NCBI GenBank assembly: GCA_947174735.1
Contig: CAMWKC010000115.1
Location: forward strand, 1-6,780
DNA: 6,780 nt
Source: an uncultured Porphyromonadaceae bacterium
Lineage (GTDB): Bacteria > Bacteroidota > Bacteroidia > Bacteroidales > Muribaculaceae
Direction of reading: 5' to 3'
The notes beneath the pieces were generated by a model. It did no database searches, had not been told where the DNA came from, and saw only the letters and a list, made by a program, of their open reading frames with translations. The translations under genes and the position numbers were made by a program. Positions 1 to 5,609 of this stretch are shown in pieces; position 1 is the stretch's first letter, and each line of letters opens with the position of its first letter.

Positions 1-619
1 TCTCGAGGACTGCGTCCTGTCCGACAGCCCGGTTGGCAGCTCCGACGTCAAAAGTGCTCACTCCGGCCGCTGCCTTGATTCTCTTTTCGGTGGAAGCGGC
101 TGCTATAGTTGCGCTCCCGCCGGCACAAATTCCCAATGCACCGATTTTAGATGAATCGACGTAGGGCAGAGTATCGAGATAGTTGATTACATAACTGATG
201 TCATCTACACGGTTGAAAGGACTGTCAATACCACGTGGTTCACCTCCGCTTTCGCCTTGATATGCTGCATCGAAAGCAATGGTCACAAATCCTGCTTCGG
301 CAAGTCTGCGGGCATAAGTTCCGGCAGTCTGTTCCTTTACTCCTCCGCCGGGGTGAGAAACAATAATCGCCGGATAAGTTTTTCCATCAGCGAAATCAAT
401 CGGAAGATAAATGTTGGCGGCAAGATTGAAATTGCCACGAGGCACTTTTACATGCTGACAGTCAGGAGAGATCACTGGTACTGAGGATGCTTGAATATTT
501 TTCATGTTTTCTGGATTATTAGTTTCATTTGCATTAATCTGGCTAAGGCAGGTAAATGATGACACACTTAGTATCGCCAGTGTCAGACTGATGTTGATAA
601 ATATTCTAAACTTTTTCAT
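1..619 (-). CDS. Exported dienelactone-hydrolase-like alpha/beta hydrolase (C-terminus off window)
   Basis: An open minus-strand frame runs from an ATG at 619 through the left edge, giving at least 206 residues without a stop. Residues 1-26 look like a Sec signal peptide: MKKFR, then a hydrophobic stretch, then a Cys at 24. The residue before that Cys is Thr and there is no Leu at -3, so a lipoprotein assignment is doubtful. The mature part fits the alpha/beta-hydrolase fold: a YPAIIVSHPGGG strand and oxyanion-loop region (82-93), a GYxR-like 'EAGFVTIAFDAAYQGES' segment (108-124), and the nucleophile elbow GICAGG (163-168). The elbow carries Cys165 where Ser is usual, as in dienelactone hydrolase and YcjY-like relatives. 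The Asp and His of the triad would lie beyond the edge. The substrate is unknown. It is divergent from an AraC-family regulator, which may control it. An internal Met39 is possible as a start but would discard the signal sequence, so 619 is preferred. Confidence 0.85.
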   Translation of the reverse strand, partial: MKKFRIFINISLTLAILSVSSFTCLSQINANETNNPENMKNIQASSVPVISPDCQHVKVPRGNFNLAANIYLPIDFADGKTYPAIIVSHPGGGVKEQTAGTYARRLAEAGFVTIAFDAAYQGESGGEPRGIDSPFNRVDDISYVINYLDTLPYVDSSKIGALGICAGGSATIAAASTEKRIKAAAGVSTFDVGAANRAVGQDAVLE

Positions 620-625
620 ATACTA

Positions 626-672
626 TCAGAACAACTCGATTTAAGTGACTGTTTGAACAATAGATGTTCTGA
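626..672. promoter_or_regulatory. Candidate operator dyads between hydrolase and AraC-family gene
   Basis: The 89-bp divergent intergenic region contains a perfect 8-bp inverted repeat, TCAGAACA (626-633) and TGTTCTGA (665-672). A third half-site, GAACA at 655-659, forms a second dyad with 665-669 (GAACA-N5-TGTTC). Repeated half-sites of this kind between a regulator and a divergent target are typical of regulator binding. Neither strand has a convincing TTTG/TAnnTTTG promoter here. The functional role is inferred. Confidence 0.35.
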
Positions 673-708
673 TTTGCTACAAGTAGGTTCTAAAATTCAT
701 AATCCGAT

Positions 709-1578
709 ATGAAAACTATAAACATTGACATATTAGTATCAGACTATACTGGAGGTTGTCGCTTTTCCAAAGATCTTTATGTGTATCCGGGTAAAGGTGA
801 AGATACAGATGAAGGTATGATGCGTCTTGATACTCTGGGTTTCTGTATTGTGGAGAAAGGAAGGTATGAGATATGTCTCAATAACAAGGTTTTTGTGCTT
901 GGTTGTCAAGACATTCTTATTGCTAATCCGAATGATTTTTATGAAAATGTGAAATTCAGTAGTGATTTCGACGGCTTGTTAATTTTTGCCTCAATAGATT
1001 TATTGGACGGATTGGTAGAGCCAACGCATCTTCATCATTGTCTTAATGTATTAAAAGAAACTCCGGTACATAAGATTTCAACTGATTTATGGAGTCTGAT
1101 AAAGTCTTACTGTGCTATTTTGACTGTAAAAACGGCTCTTAATACTTTGTCAAAATCAGATGAGACAGCAGAAATGATAGGTAAAGCATTTTTAGCCGAC
1201 ATATTTAACCTTGTACTAAAGGATGTTGAATTAATACCTTCTGACAAGTCAGAAACACGTCCTCAGGCTCTATATCGCCGGTTTATAAATCTACTTGTCA
1301 GTACACCTATGAAATCTCATGAGGTAGCATACTACGCAGATAAACTATCCATTTCTCCTCGCTATCTTGCCGCCTTATGTAAGACTGTAAGCGGTAAGAG
1401 TGCAAGAGAATGGATAGTTGAATATGTAATGAACGACGTGCGAAGGTATCTTATAGGTACTGATCTATCTGTAAAGGAGGTCGCTTCAAGGACACTGTTT
1501 ATGAATTTCTCTTTCTTCTCAAAGACAGTGAAACGTTATTTCGGTATGACTCCTTTGGAATTGCGTAATAGTCGATGA
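709..1578 (+). CDS. AraC-family transcriptional regulator
   Basis: This is a 289-residue cytoplasmic regulator, the usual size for the family. The N-terminal part (about 40-100) has the short beta-rich pattern of a cupin-like sensory domain (GFCIVEKGRYEICLNN, then VFVLGCQDILIANPNDFY). The C-terminal ~100 residues are the AraC/XylS DNA-binding domain with two helix-turn-helix units: about 203-226 (HEVAYYADKLSISPRYLAAL) and about 252-276 (LSVKEVASRTLFMNFSFFSK), followed by the family signature KRYFGMTPLELR (275-286). The ligand cannot be deduced. The first in-frame ATG gives a complete N-terminal domain. It is divergent from the alpha/beta hydrolase at 1-619, the most likely target, and may also regulate itself through the dyads at 626-672. 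Its 3' end is convergent with the DUF1810 gene, only 28 bp away. Confidence 0.92.
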   Translation: MKTINIDILVSDYTGGCRFSKDLYVYPGKGEDTDEGMMRLDTLGFCIVEKGRYEICLNNKVFVLGCQDILIANPNDFYENVKFSSDFDGLLIFASIDLLDGLVEPTHLHHCLNVLKETPVHKISTDLWSLIKSYCAILTVKTALNTLSKSDETAEMIGKAFLADIFNLVLKDVELIPSDKSETRPQALYRRFINLLVSTPMKSHEVAYYADKLSISPRYLAALCKTVSGKSAREWIVEYVMNDVRRYLIGTDLSVKEVASRTLFMNFSFFSKTVKRYFGMTPLELRNSR

Positions 1579-1596
1579 CATACGCTTGTATTGTCA
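1576..1596. terminator. Possible short hairpin terminator between convergent genes
   Basis: Starting at the TGA stop of the AraC-family gene, TGACATAC (1576-1583) pairs with GTA plus TGTCA (1588-1590, 1592-1596) across a GCTT loop, with one bulged T. A pyrimidine-rich run (ctcttctttta) follows about 3 nt later on the plus strand. The position between two convergent genes fits a terminator. The stem is only 8 bp and AU-rich, so support is weak. Confidence 0.35.
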
Positions 1597-1606
1597 GGCT
1601 CTTCTT

Positions 1607-2026
1607 TTATATCAGAGAATTATCATCACGTTCTCCGTTATAAAAAGAATCAAGTACCTCTGAGAATATGTCGTCAGGAGAAATACAGTCGAACAGTGTC
1701 ATGCAGGATTTTACTTTCAGAGCGTCGATACCTCCGAGTATTGATTCGGCAGATTTATCGGTATGTGTCAGAAGGGCTTCTGAAATCTCACGAAGTCTTG
1801 TACCGAGTACAGGATGGTTGAGGTAGTCTTCTGCTTCCTGACGGTCAGCAATACCATAGTAATGAGACATTCTGCTGTGGCCGAGACCACGAAGCTGAGG
1901 AAATATATACCATATCCAATGACTTACCTTTCTACCGGCTTTTATTTCGCTTAGCGCAGTAGCGTAGCCGTCCCAATTAGAATCCTGCGCATCTATGAAT
2001 CGTGCTATATCATTTTTATCTATCAT
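1607..2026 (-). CDS. DUF1810 family protein
   Basis: The 139-residue protein matches DUF1810 (about 140 residues) end to end: RFIDAQDSNWDGYATALSEI at 9-28, the hallmark GRKVSHWIWYIFPQLRGLG (31-49), HPVLGTRLRE (71-80), and the C-terminal LKVKSCMTLFDCISPDD (103-119) with a FYNGERD tail. The family is widespread in bacteria and has no established biochemical role; older database names linking it to calpastatin are not supported. No signal peptide or membrane segment is seen, so it is expected in the cytoplasm. It starts at ATG 2026, 84 bp downstream of the GNAT gene on the same strand. A TTGTCT-N11-AGACAA dyad (2053-2075) lies in that gap. Co-transcription with GNAT is possible but not shown. 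Confidence 0.9.
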   Translation of the reverse strand: MIDKNDIARFIDAQDSNWDGYATALSEIKAGRKVSHWIWYIFPQLRGLGHSRMSHYYGIADRQEAEDYLNHPVLGTRLREISEALLTHTDKSAESILGGIDALKVKSCMTLFDCISPDDIFSEVLDSFYNGERDDNSLI

Positions 2027-2052
2027 TTCTGTGTTGTATTTTTCGGTTTAAC

Positions 2053-2075
2053 TTGTCTTACATCTATATAGACAA
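2053..2075. promoter_or_regulatory. Dyad upstream of the DUF1810 gene
   Basis: A perfect 6-bp inverted repeat, TTGTCT (2053-2058) and AGACAA (2070-2075), is separated by 11 bp and partly overlaps a 10-bp palindrome TCTATATAGA (2063-2072). It lies 27-49 bp upstream of the DUF1810 start, where an operator could act. The AT-rich composition makes chance occurrence quite possible, and no clear -33/-7 pair accompanies it. Confidence 0.2.
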
Positions 2076-2110
2076 ATAATATTGAATGATTCTATCTTGA
2101 AAAAAGAAAT

Positions 2111-2644
2111 TTATAATTTGATGGAGTATAACTGATGTTGTTTTAGCAAATGTTCATCGGGTAATGCCGGATGCATGAAAGAACATATATGTGTCATGCC
2201 AATTCTTTTCATGACATTTTCGGAGGGTATGTTTTGGATTGCAGTAAAAGAAAAAAGTCTGTCAAAAAGCTTATTTTCCTGTGCATATTTAATACAGGCC
2301 TGAGCTGCCTCTGTTGCATATCCTTTATGCCAGAATCTATCTGAAATTCTCCAGCCTATTTCCCAGTTAGGAGAAAACGGCGCTTCAAAGTTGAAACGAT
2401 GAAATCCGACATACCCAATAAAATCTCCGGTATCTTTAGTTTCGACAGCGTAAAGACCATAACCGAATTTCTCAAATTCGGCTATTATACGATTCACAAA
2501 ACTATCAGACTCTTCGGTAGACAGCAGCTTTGGAAAATATTTCATTACGTGTTCGTTTCTATTCATTTCAGCAAAAAATGCTCTATCCTCATTCTTCCAA
2601 GATCGTAAAATTAGTCTTTCAGTTTCAATATAAATAGTTTCCAT
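2111..2644 (-). CDS. GNAT-family N-acetyltransferase (RimJ/RimL type)
   Basis: This 177-residue protein is the full length of the Acetyltransf_3/RimJ-RimL group, which transfers an acetyl group from acetyl-CoA to protein N-termini or small molecules. The N-terminus is typical (IETERLILRSWKNEDRAFF, 6-24). The central strand DTGDFIGYVGFHRF (71-84) precedes the acetyl-CoA-binding region WRISDRFWHKGYATEA (98-113), where HKGYAT corresponds to motif A (Q/RxxGxG/A). The motif-B-like N138-IPSENVMKRIGM-150 is the usual 'N..S..v.eKlGF' element. The substrate cannot be predicted; relatives include ribosomal-protein and antibiotic acetyltransferases. It lies 54 bp downstream of hxlR on the same strand, so read-through from the hxlR promoter is plausible. 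The gap is AT-rich with no clear promoter. Confidence 0.9.
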   Translation of the reverse strand: METIYIETERLILRSWKNEDRAFFAEMNRNEHVMKYFPKLLSTEESDSFVNRIIAEFEKFGYGLYAVETKDTGDFIGYVGFHRFNFEAPFSPNWEIGWRISDRFWHKGYATEAAQACIKYAQENKLFDRLFSFTAIQNIPSENVMKRIGMTHICSFMHPALPDEHLLKQHQLYSIKL

Positions 2645-2698
2645 AATTAAAATTAATCAATTTCTACAGATTTGGAATTAATAATCAAGATACAATTG

Positions 2699-3064
2699 TT
2701 ATTCGTCTGAATTCAGTCTATGTGCCATTATTCGGTCTCCATTTTCTTTTGCCCATTCTATCAGACTTTCAAGATAGGGAACCAAAGATTTTCCTATCTC
2801 GGTCAGTGAGTATTCTACTGTCGGAGGGACGGTGTTATGCTGTTCTCTGCTTACAAGACCGTCAGTAACAAGTGTACTCAGAGTAGCACTTAACATCCGG
2901 GCCGAAATATCCGGCATATTTTTACGTAGCTCGTTAAATCGCGTTTTTGATTTCAAGGTTAGATAGTAAATCACTAACATTCCCCACTTATCAGAGAAGC
3001 GGGAAAGGATATTACGGATAGGGCATTTGGGGTCGTAGGCATCTACAAGGGTGGTACGGTGCAT
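2699..3064 (-). CDS. HxlR-family winged-helix regulator, probable redox sensor
   Basis: This is a MarR-like winged-helix regulator of about 121 residues. The family pattern is complete: CPIRNILSRFSDKWGMLVIYYL, then TRFNELRKNMPDISARMLSATL (recognition helix), the wing TDGLVSREQHNTVPPTVEYSLTEIGKSL, and a C-terminal helix for dimerisation. The ATG at 3064 is preferred because it gives the usual family length and places the only cysteine at residue 14 (KCP). The longer start at 3118 would add 18 atypical residues and would lie inside an 18-bp palindrome. In YodB, CatR, QorR and HypR a single N-terminal cysteine near this position senses quinones, electrophiles or disulfide stress. The divergent neighbour is an NAD(P)-binding protein followed by a flavin-binding-fold protein, and the GNAT gene follows downstream. 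Sensing by Cys14 is inferred from family knowledge. Confidence 0.9.
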   Translation of the reverse strand: MHRTTLVDAYDPKCPIRNILSRFSDKWGMLVIYYLTLKSKTRFNELRKNMPDISARMLSATLSTLVTDGLVSREQHNTVPPTVEYSLTEIGKSLVPYLESLIEWAKENGDRIMAHRLNSDE

Positions 3065-3110
3065 TTTTTTCAAAAAATTTTTGGTTTCCAAAAGATTGAT
3101 TTCAAATAAA

Positions 3111-3128
3111 AGTAACATCTATGTTACT
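3111..3128. promoter_or_regulatory. 18-bp palindrome, candidate HxlR operator
   Basis: AGTAACATCTATGTTACT is two perfect 8-bp arms with a 2-bp centre. It lies 47 bp upstream of the preferred hxlR start and covers the alternative ATG at 3116-3118. On the minus strand it directly abuts TTTATTTG (3110-3103), a one-mismatch version of the -7 box, so a bound dimer could block a second, proximal promoter. Palindromes of this size next to an HxlR gene are typical of autoregulatory sites. Binding is inferred. Confidence 0.5.
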
Positions 3129-3179
3129 GACCTTCACCAATTTTTTAGGTAAACCGAATCTGAGGAATTTATGTTATAC

Positions 3180-3191
3180 TTACAAAGGTAA
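3180..3191. promoter_or_regulatory. TTAC-N4-GTAA dyad overlapping the hxlR -7 box
   Basis: TTACaaagGTAA covers the -7 element of the hxlR promoter and lies 33 bp upstream of the divergent oxidoreductase start. Its GTAAC half resembles the AGTAAC half-sites of the palindrome at 3111-3128, so both may be sites for the same regulator. A protein bound here would occlude hxlR transcription and could affect both directions. The role is inferred from position. Confidence 0.35.
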
Positions 3192-3213
3192 CAAAAAGTT
3201 ATTATTACTCAAA
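3183..3213 (-). promoter_or_regulatory. Bacteroidota-type -33/-7 promoter for hxlR
   Basis: Read on the minus strand, TTTG (3213-3210) is followed after exactly 19 bp by TACCTTTG (3190-3183). This matches the TTTG-N19-TAnnTTTG consensus of the primary sigma factor in Bacteroides and relatives at every fixed base. Transcription would start near 3176 and give a leader of about 110 nt to the preferred hxlR ATG. No equally good promoter is visible for the divergent oxidoreductase operon. Confidence 0.65.
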
Positions 3214-3224
3214 ACAACACAGAT

Positions 3225-3887
3225 ATGAAAGATATAGTTTTATTGGGAGCTACCGGTTATGTAGGTCGTGCACTGCTCAAAGAGGCTCTCGACAGAGGTG
3301 AGAAAGTAACTGCAATCGTCCGTAACGCTGACAAACTTAAGGATATTGATAACTCCAACCTTACAGTTGTGGAAGGTGACATTACTGACCCCGAGATAAT
3401 CGAGAAATATGCTAAAGGTAAAGATGCAATAATCAGTGCTTATAATCCCGGTTGGGCAAATCCCAACATTTATGAAGAAACACTGGAGAACTACCCCAAA
3501 ATCCTTGAAGGTGCAAAGAAGTCAGGTGTGCCGCGTCTGCTTATAGTAGGCGGTGCGGGAACACTGTTTGTTAAGCCGGGACTTCGTCTGGTTGATACCG
3601 GTACTCTTCCCGAAGCATGGTTGCCGGGAGTAAAGTCACTTGGTAAATTCTATCTCGACACCCTTACCAAAGAAAATGATATTGACTGGGTATTCCTTTC
3701 TCCTGCCGCCAATCTCGGTAATCTTCAGGCGGGAACACGCACAGGCAAATACCGTGTTGGCAAAGACGACCTTCTCGTTGACGAAAAAGGCGATAGCTTT
3801 ATCTCGGTGGAAGATTATGCCATGGCTATGATTGACGAACTTGAGAATGAGAAACATCACAAGGAACGTTTCACAGTAGCTTACTGA
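3225..3887 (+). CDS. NAD(P)-binding oxidoreductase-like protein (atypical SDR)
   Basis: This 220-residue cytoplasmic protein has a Rossmann fold of the atypical short-chain dehydrogenase/NAD(P)H-binding type (YwnB/NmrA-like). The dinucleotide-binding loop is at the N-terminus: IVLLGATGYVGRALLKEAL (4-22, GxxGxxG at 8-14). R33 after the second strand (VTAIVRN) suggests preference for NADP(H). Next come VVEGDITD (48-55), the strand DAIISAYN (67-74) and LLIVGGAGTLF (105-115). The classical YxxxK catalytic pair of SDRs is not evident, so it may be a reductase of an unusual type or a redox sensor. The start at 3225 puts the glycine motif in the normal position. The next gene begins 4 bp after its stop, so the two form an operon. 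It is divergent from hxlR, whose product probably controls it; in other bacteria HxlR-type regulators often govern nitro- or quinone-reductase genes. Confidence 0.88.
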   Translation: MKDIVLLGATGYVGRALLKEALDRGEKVTAIVRNADKLKDIDNSNLTVVEGDITDPEIIEKYAKGKDAIISAYNPGWANPNIYEETLENYPKILEGAKKSGVPRLLIVGGAGTLFVKPGLRLVDTGTLPEAWLPGVKSLGKFYLDTLTKENDIDWVFLSPAANLGNLQAGTRTGKYRVGKDDLLVDEKGDSFISVEDYAMAMIDELENEKHHKERFTVAY

Positions 3888-3891
3888 TATT

Positions 3892-4290
3892 ATGGAAAAA
3901 GCCTTTGATTTCTTAAGAGAAAACAAAGACGTAGCATTTGGGACGGTTGAAAACAACCGCCCCAATATTCGCGTCTTTCAGGTTATGCTGATAAAGGACC
4001 ATAATCTTTATTTCGCAACCTCACCTAAAAAGCAGGTGTACAAACAGCTTTTAGCTAATCCGGCTATTGAGATATTAGGTATGAAAGCAAACATCTCCGT
4101 AAGAATGTCAGGAGATGTGTCATTTGATGTGCCGGTAGAGATTCAGAAAGAGATTTATGACACTAATTCCATTCTATCCGACTTATATCCAAGTTATGAC
4201 GCAATGGTCTATTGCCGACTTGAGGTAAAAAGCATAGACTATTATGACTTAACTCCGCGTCCTCCCCGTCTTGAACATTACGACTTATAA
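3892..4290 (+). CDS. Pyridoxamine 5'-phosphate oxidase-fold flavin-binding protein
   Basis: This 132-residue protein is a small single-domain member of the PNPOx-like split-barrel group, which usually binds FMN (sometimes F420 or haem) as a homodimer. The pattern is typical: FLRENKDVAFGTVENNRP (7-24), the strand IRVFQVMLIKDHNLYFATS (26-44) with the flavin-phosphate-binding region, KKQVYKQLLANPAIEILG (46-63), a second barrel half with VRMSGDVSFD (70-79), and a C-terminal VYCRLEVKSIDYYDL strand (106-120). It lacks the C-terminal region of true PdxH, so vitamin B6 oxidation is not implied. The 4-bp gap from the NAD(P)-binding gene implies translation from the same transcript, which suggests a flavin/NAD(P)H redox pair. 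The enzyme substrate is unknown. Confidence 0.87.
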   Translation: MEKAFDFLRENKDVAFGTVENNRPNIRVFQVMLIKDHNLYFATSPKKQVYKQLLANPAIEILGMKANISVRMSGDVSFDVPVEIQKEIYDTNSILSDLYPSYDAMVYCRLEVKSIDYYDLTPRPPRLEHYDL

Positions 4291-4321
4291 CACGGTCTGA
4301 ATGAAAAATAGCTTTTCCAAC

Positions 4322-4357
4322 TTCACTGGTTATCCTCAAATATGGATAACCAGTGAA
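4322..4357. terminator. Perfect 14-bp stem-loop between convergent genes
   Basis: TTCACTGGTTATCC (4322-4335) and GGATAACCAGTGAA (4344-4357) are exact inverted complements around an 8-nt loop. The hairpin lies 31 bp after the PNPOx-like gene stop and overlaps the last ten codons and the TGA of the convergent minus-strand gene, so it would fold in transcripts of both strands. No U-tract directly follows on either side; on the minus strand a TTTTT run comes about 16 nt later. A bidirectional terminator or 3'-end stabiliser is the likeliest role. Confidence 0.65.
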
Positions 4358-4853
4358 ATTGCATGGGTACAGCATTGCATATTCTTAATGCAAAATGATA
4401 GGCAGCCGTTTGCTTAACTGAAAATTTCACACTGCTTACCGGCCATTGGAAATTATCAAGTGGCCAGATGCAATGTTCAAGTGTCTTAGCTTTATTTTCT
4501 GAAGTTATAGTACTATTACCGTTCGACTTCCACATCATTAATCTTGTTTCGGCAGGAAACTTCGTACCGAACAATCGTATCTCATAGCTCAACTGGTACT
4601 TCGTACCTGCTTTAAGTTTAACAGGCGGAGATACCAGGGTAGCGTCTCTTTCAATATAATTGTTGGATTCGATTTCATCAGAAGATATTTCCGGGTCGAA
4701 ACTAAAGAAAATGTCTTCATCTCGGCCTCCATGATTGAAATATACCCATTTGCCAAGCGGAATGTTTTGAGCGATAGTCCAAGTTTCCGCAACTTCAGGA
4801 AGACTGAAATTACCTCTATAAACCGGACCTTCCTCGGATTCAAGATTACTCAT
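4323..4853 (-). CDS. Lone beta-sandwich domain protein, surface-protein-like, no signal peptide
   Basis: This 176-residue protein has no assigned function. Its middle and end resemble the beta-sandwich modules of Bacteroidota secreted proteins (choice-of-anchor-J/carbohydrate-binding-like). The segment RDATLVSPPVKLKAGTKYQL (69-88), followed by LSYEIRLFG, matches their 'LxSPPixLxAGxxYxLsf' core. The late strands KFSVKQTAAYHFALRIC (143-159) and FHWLSIFED (166-174) match the '...G.YyigF......w.l.lDni' ending. Those parents carry signal peptides and other domains; here the N-terminus (MSNLESEEGPVYRG) has none, and the frame upstream is closed by a stop after 15 codons. It may be a domain-sized gene fragment or a stand-alone module. 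It starts 32 bp after the RibD-like gene on the same strand, so co-transcription is likely. Its last codons form the hairpin at 4322-4357. Confidence 0.6.
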   Translation of the reverse strand: MSNLESEEGPVYRGNFSLPEVAETWTIAQNIPLGKWVYFNHGGRDEDIFFSFDPEISSDEIESNNYIERDATLVSPPVKLKAGTKYQLSYEIRLFGTKFPAETRLMMWKSNGNSTITSENKAKTLEHCIWPLDNFQWPVSSVKFSVKQTAAYHFALRICNAVPMQFHWLSIFEDNQ

Positions 4854-4885
4854 ACTGTTTATAGAGCCTGTACTGTTAGCGCTGA

Positions 4886-5569
4886 TTAGCCAAGTACATT
4901 ATATCTCAGCCATACGACATCATTCTCAAGACGTTCCAGAGCAGTTAGCTTCAGTTTTGTCGGAAGCTTGTCCTGATTGGCAATTCCATCAAACATCGCT
5001 CTCCATCCGTCTCGCCCGTCAATTCCGGGTGCAAGAAGCAGACTAATCTCATCTATCAGACCTGCTTCAAGAAAACCGCCGTTTATTAATCCTCCTCCAA
5101 GAACAGCAAGACGATCTACTTTAAATTCGTCATGCAGAATTGCCATTGCATGTTTCAGGTCAATTTTCTCTTTACCGGTCACTATGTAGGAAATTCCGTA
5201 CTCTTTCAGATAGTCAAGATATTCGCAGGTTGTTCTTTCACTTGTGATTACTAAAAGAGGCCGCCCGTCCTCAAATATATTTGATTCCCATAACAAAGTG
5301 CCTTTGGTTTCGGGACATATATGAAAATCTGTTCTTTCTGTCGCTCTGAAAAAACATTCCTTTCCAATGACTGTTCTATCCAGCTCTTCGAATTTTCCGG
5401 GAAGGGCATAATAATGCTCCATCGTCACTCGTCCTTCTATCGAAGCCGGACAGTCAAGAGCCTCAAGAGTAGTATAATATTCATCACCGCTGATGTGCTC
5501 CACCATAGAGCAGTCTATTCTACCGTCAATGGATTCCACCATGTGGCATATAATATAAGGTCTGTTCAT
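4886..5569 (-). CDS. RibD C-terminal/dihydrofolate-reductase-like reductase
   Basis: This 227-residue protein has the fold of the RibD C-terminal reductase domain, which in riboflavin synthesis reduces the ribosylamino-pyrimidine with NADPH and is related to dihydrofolate reductase. The N-terminal strand and loop are PYIICHMVESIDGRID (4-19, 'SxDGri'), then GRVTMEHY (46-53, 'Gr.T...'), a central LLVITSERTT strand (105-114), and the diagnostic VLGGGLINGGFLEAGLIDEI (156-175), which forms the NADPH-binding glycine-rich turn and helix. The deaminase half of RibD is absent and no other riboflavin genes are nearby, so it is more likely a stand-alone accessory reductase than the pathway enzyme. It probably forms an operon with the small gene 32 bp downstream. 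A TAATTTTG box and a 16-bp palindrome lie just upstream. Confidence 0.88.
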   Translation of the reverse strand: MNRPYIICHMVESIDGRIDCSMVEHISGDEYYTTLEALDCPASIEGRVTMEHYYALPGKFEELDRTVIGKECFFRATERTDFHICPETKGTLLWESNIFEDGRPLLVITSERTTCEYLDYLKEYGISYIVTGKEKIDLKHAMAILHDEFKVDRLAVLGGGLINGGFLEAGLIDEISLLLAPGIDGRDGWRAMFDGIANQDKLPTKLKLTALERLENDVVWLRYNVLG

Positions 5570-5599
5570 TATCTGTTTTAATTTTTTATTTCAACATCA

Positions 5600-5607
5600 C
5601 AAAATTA
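5600..5607 (-). promoter_or_regulatory. Candidate -7 box for the RibD-like gene
   Basis: On the minus strand TAATTTTG (5607-5600) matches the Bacteroidota TAnnTTTG -7 consensus exactly and lies about 30 bp upstream of the ATG at 5569. No TTTG is present at the expected 19-21 bp upstream (the bases there are C-rich), so the promoter is incomplete or may need an activator. Confidence 0.4.
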
Positions 5608-5609
5608 AC

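Noticed and set aside
257..484. Plus-strand 75-codon frame
   Set aside because: It is antisense to the exported hydrolase, which has a signal peptide and the nucleophile elbow.
1591..1821. Plus-strand open frame of 76 codons
   Set aside because: It is antisense to the well-supported DUF1810 gene and its translation shows no family features.
3065..3118. 18-residue N-terminal extension of the HxlR regulator
   Set aside because: It is atypical for the family, and the ATG falls inside a palindrome; kept only as an alternative start.
3636..3965. Minus-strand open frame of 109 codons
   Set aside because: It lies antisense to the oxidoreductase operon, crosses the junction of two clear genes, and has no recognisable domain.
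4589..4843. Minus-strand 84-codon frame within the surface-domain gene
   Set aside because: It is an alternative frame of the 4323-4853 gene; only the longer frame shows the beta-sandwich motif.
4869..4898. TGTACT...AGTACA inverted repeat at the end of the RibD-like gene
   Set aside because: The arms are only 6 bp around an 18-nt loop, with no U-tract; within chance for this composition.
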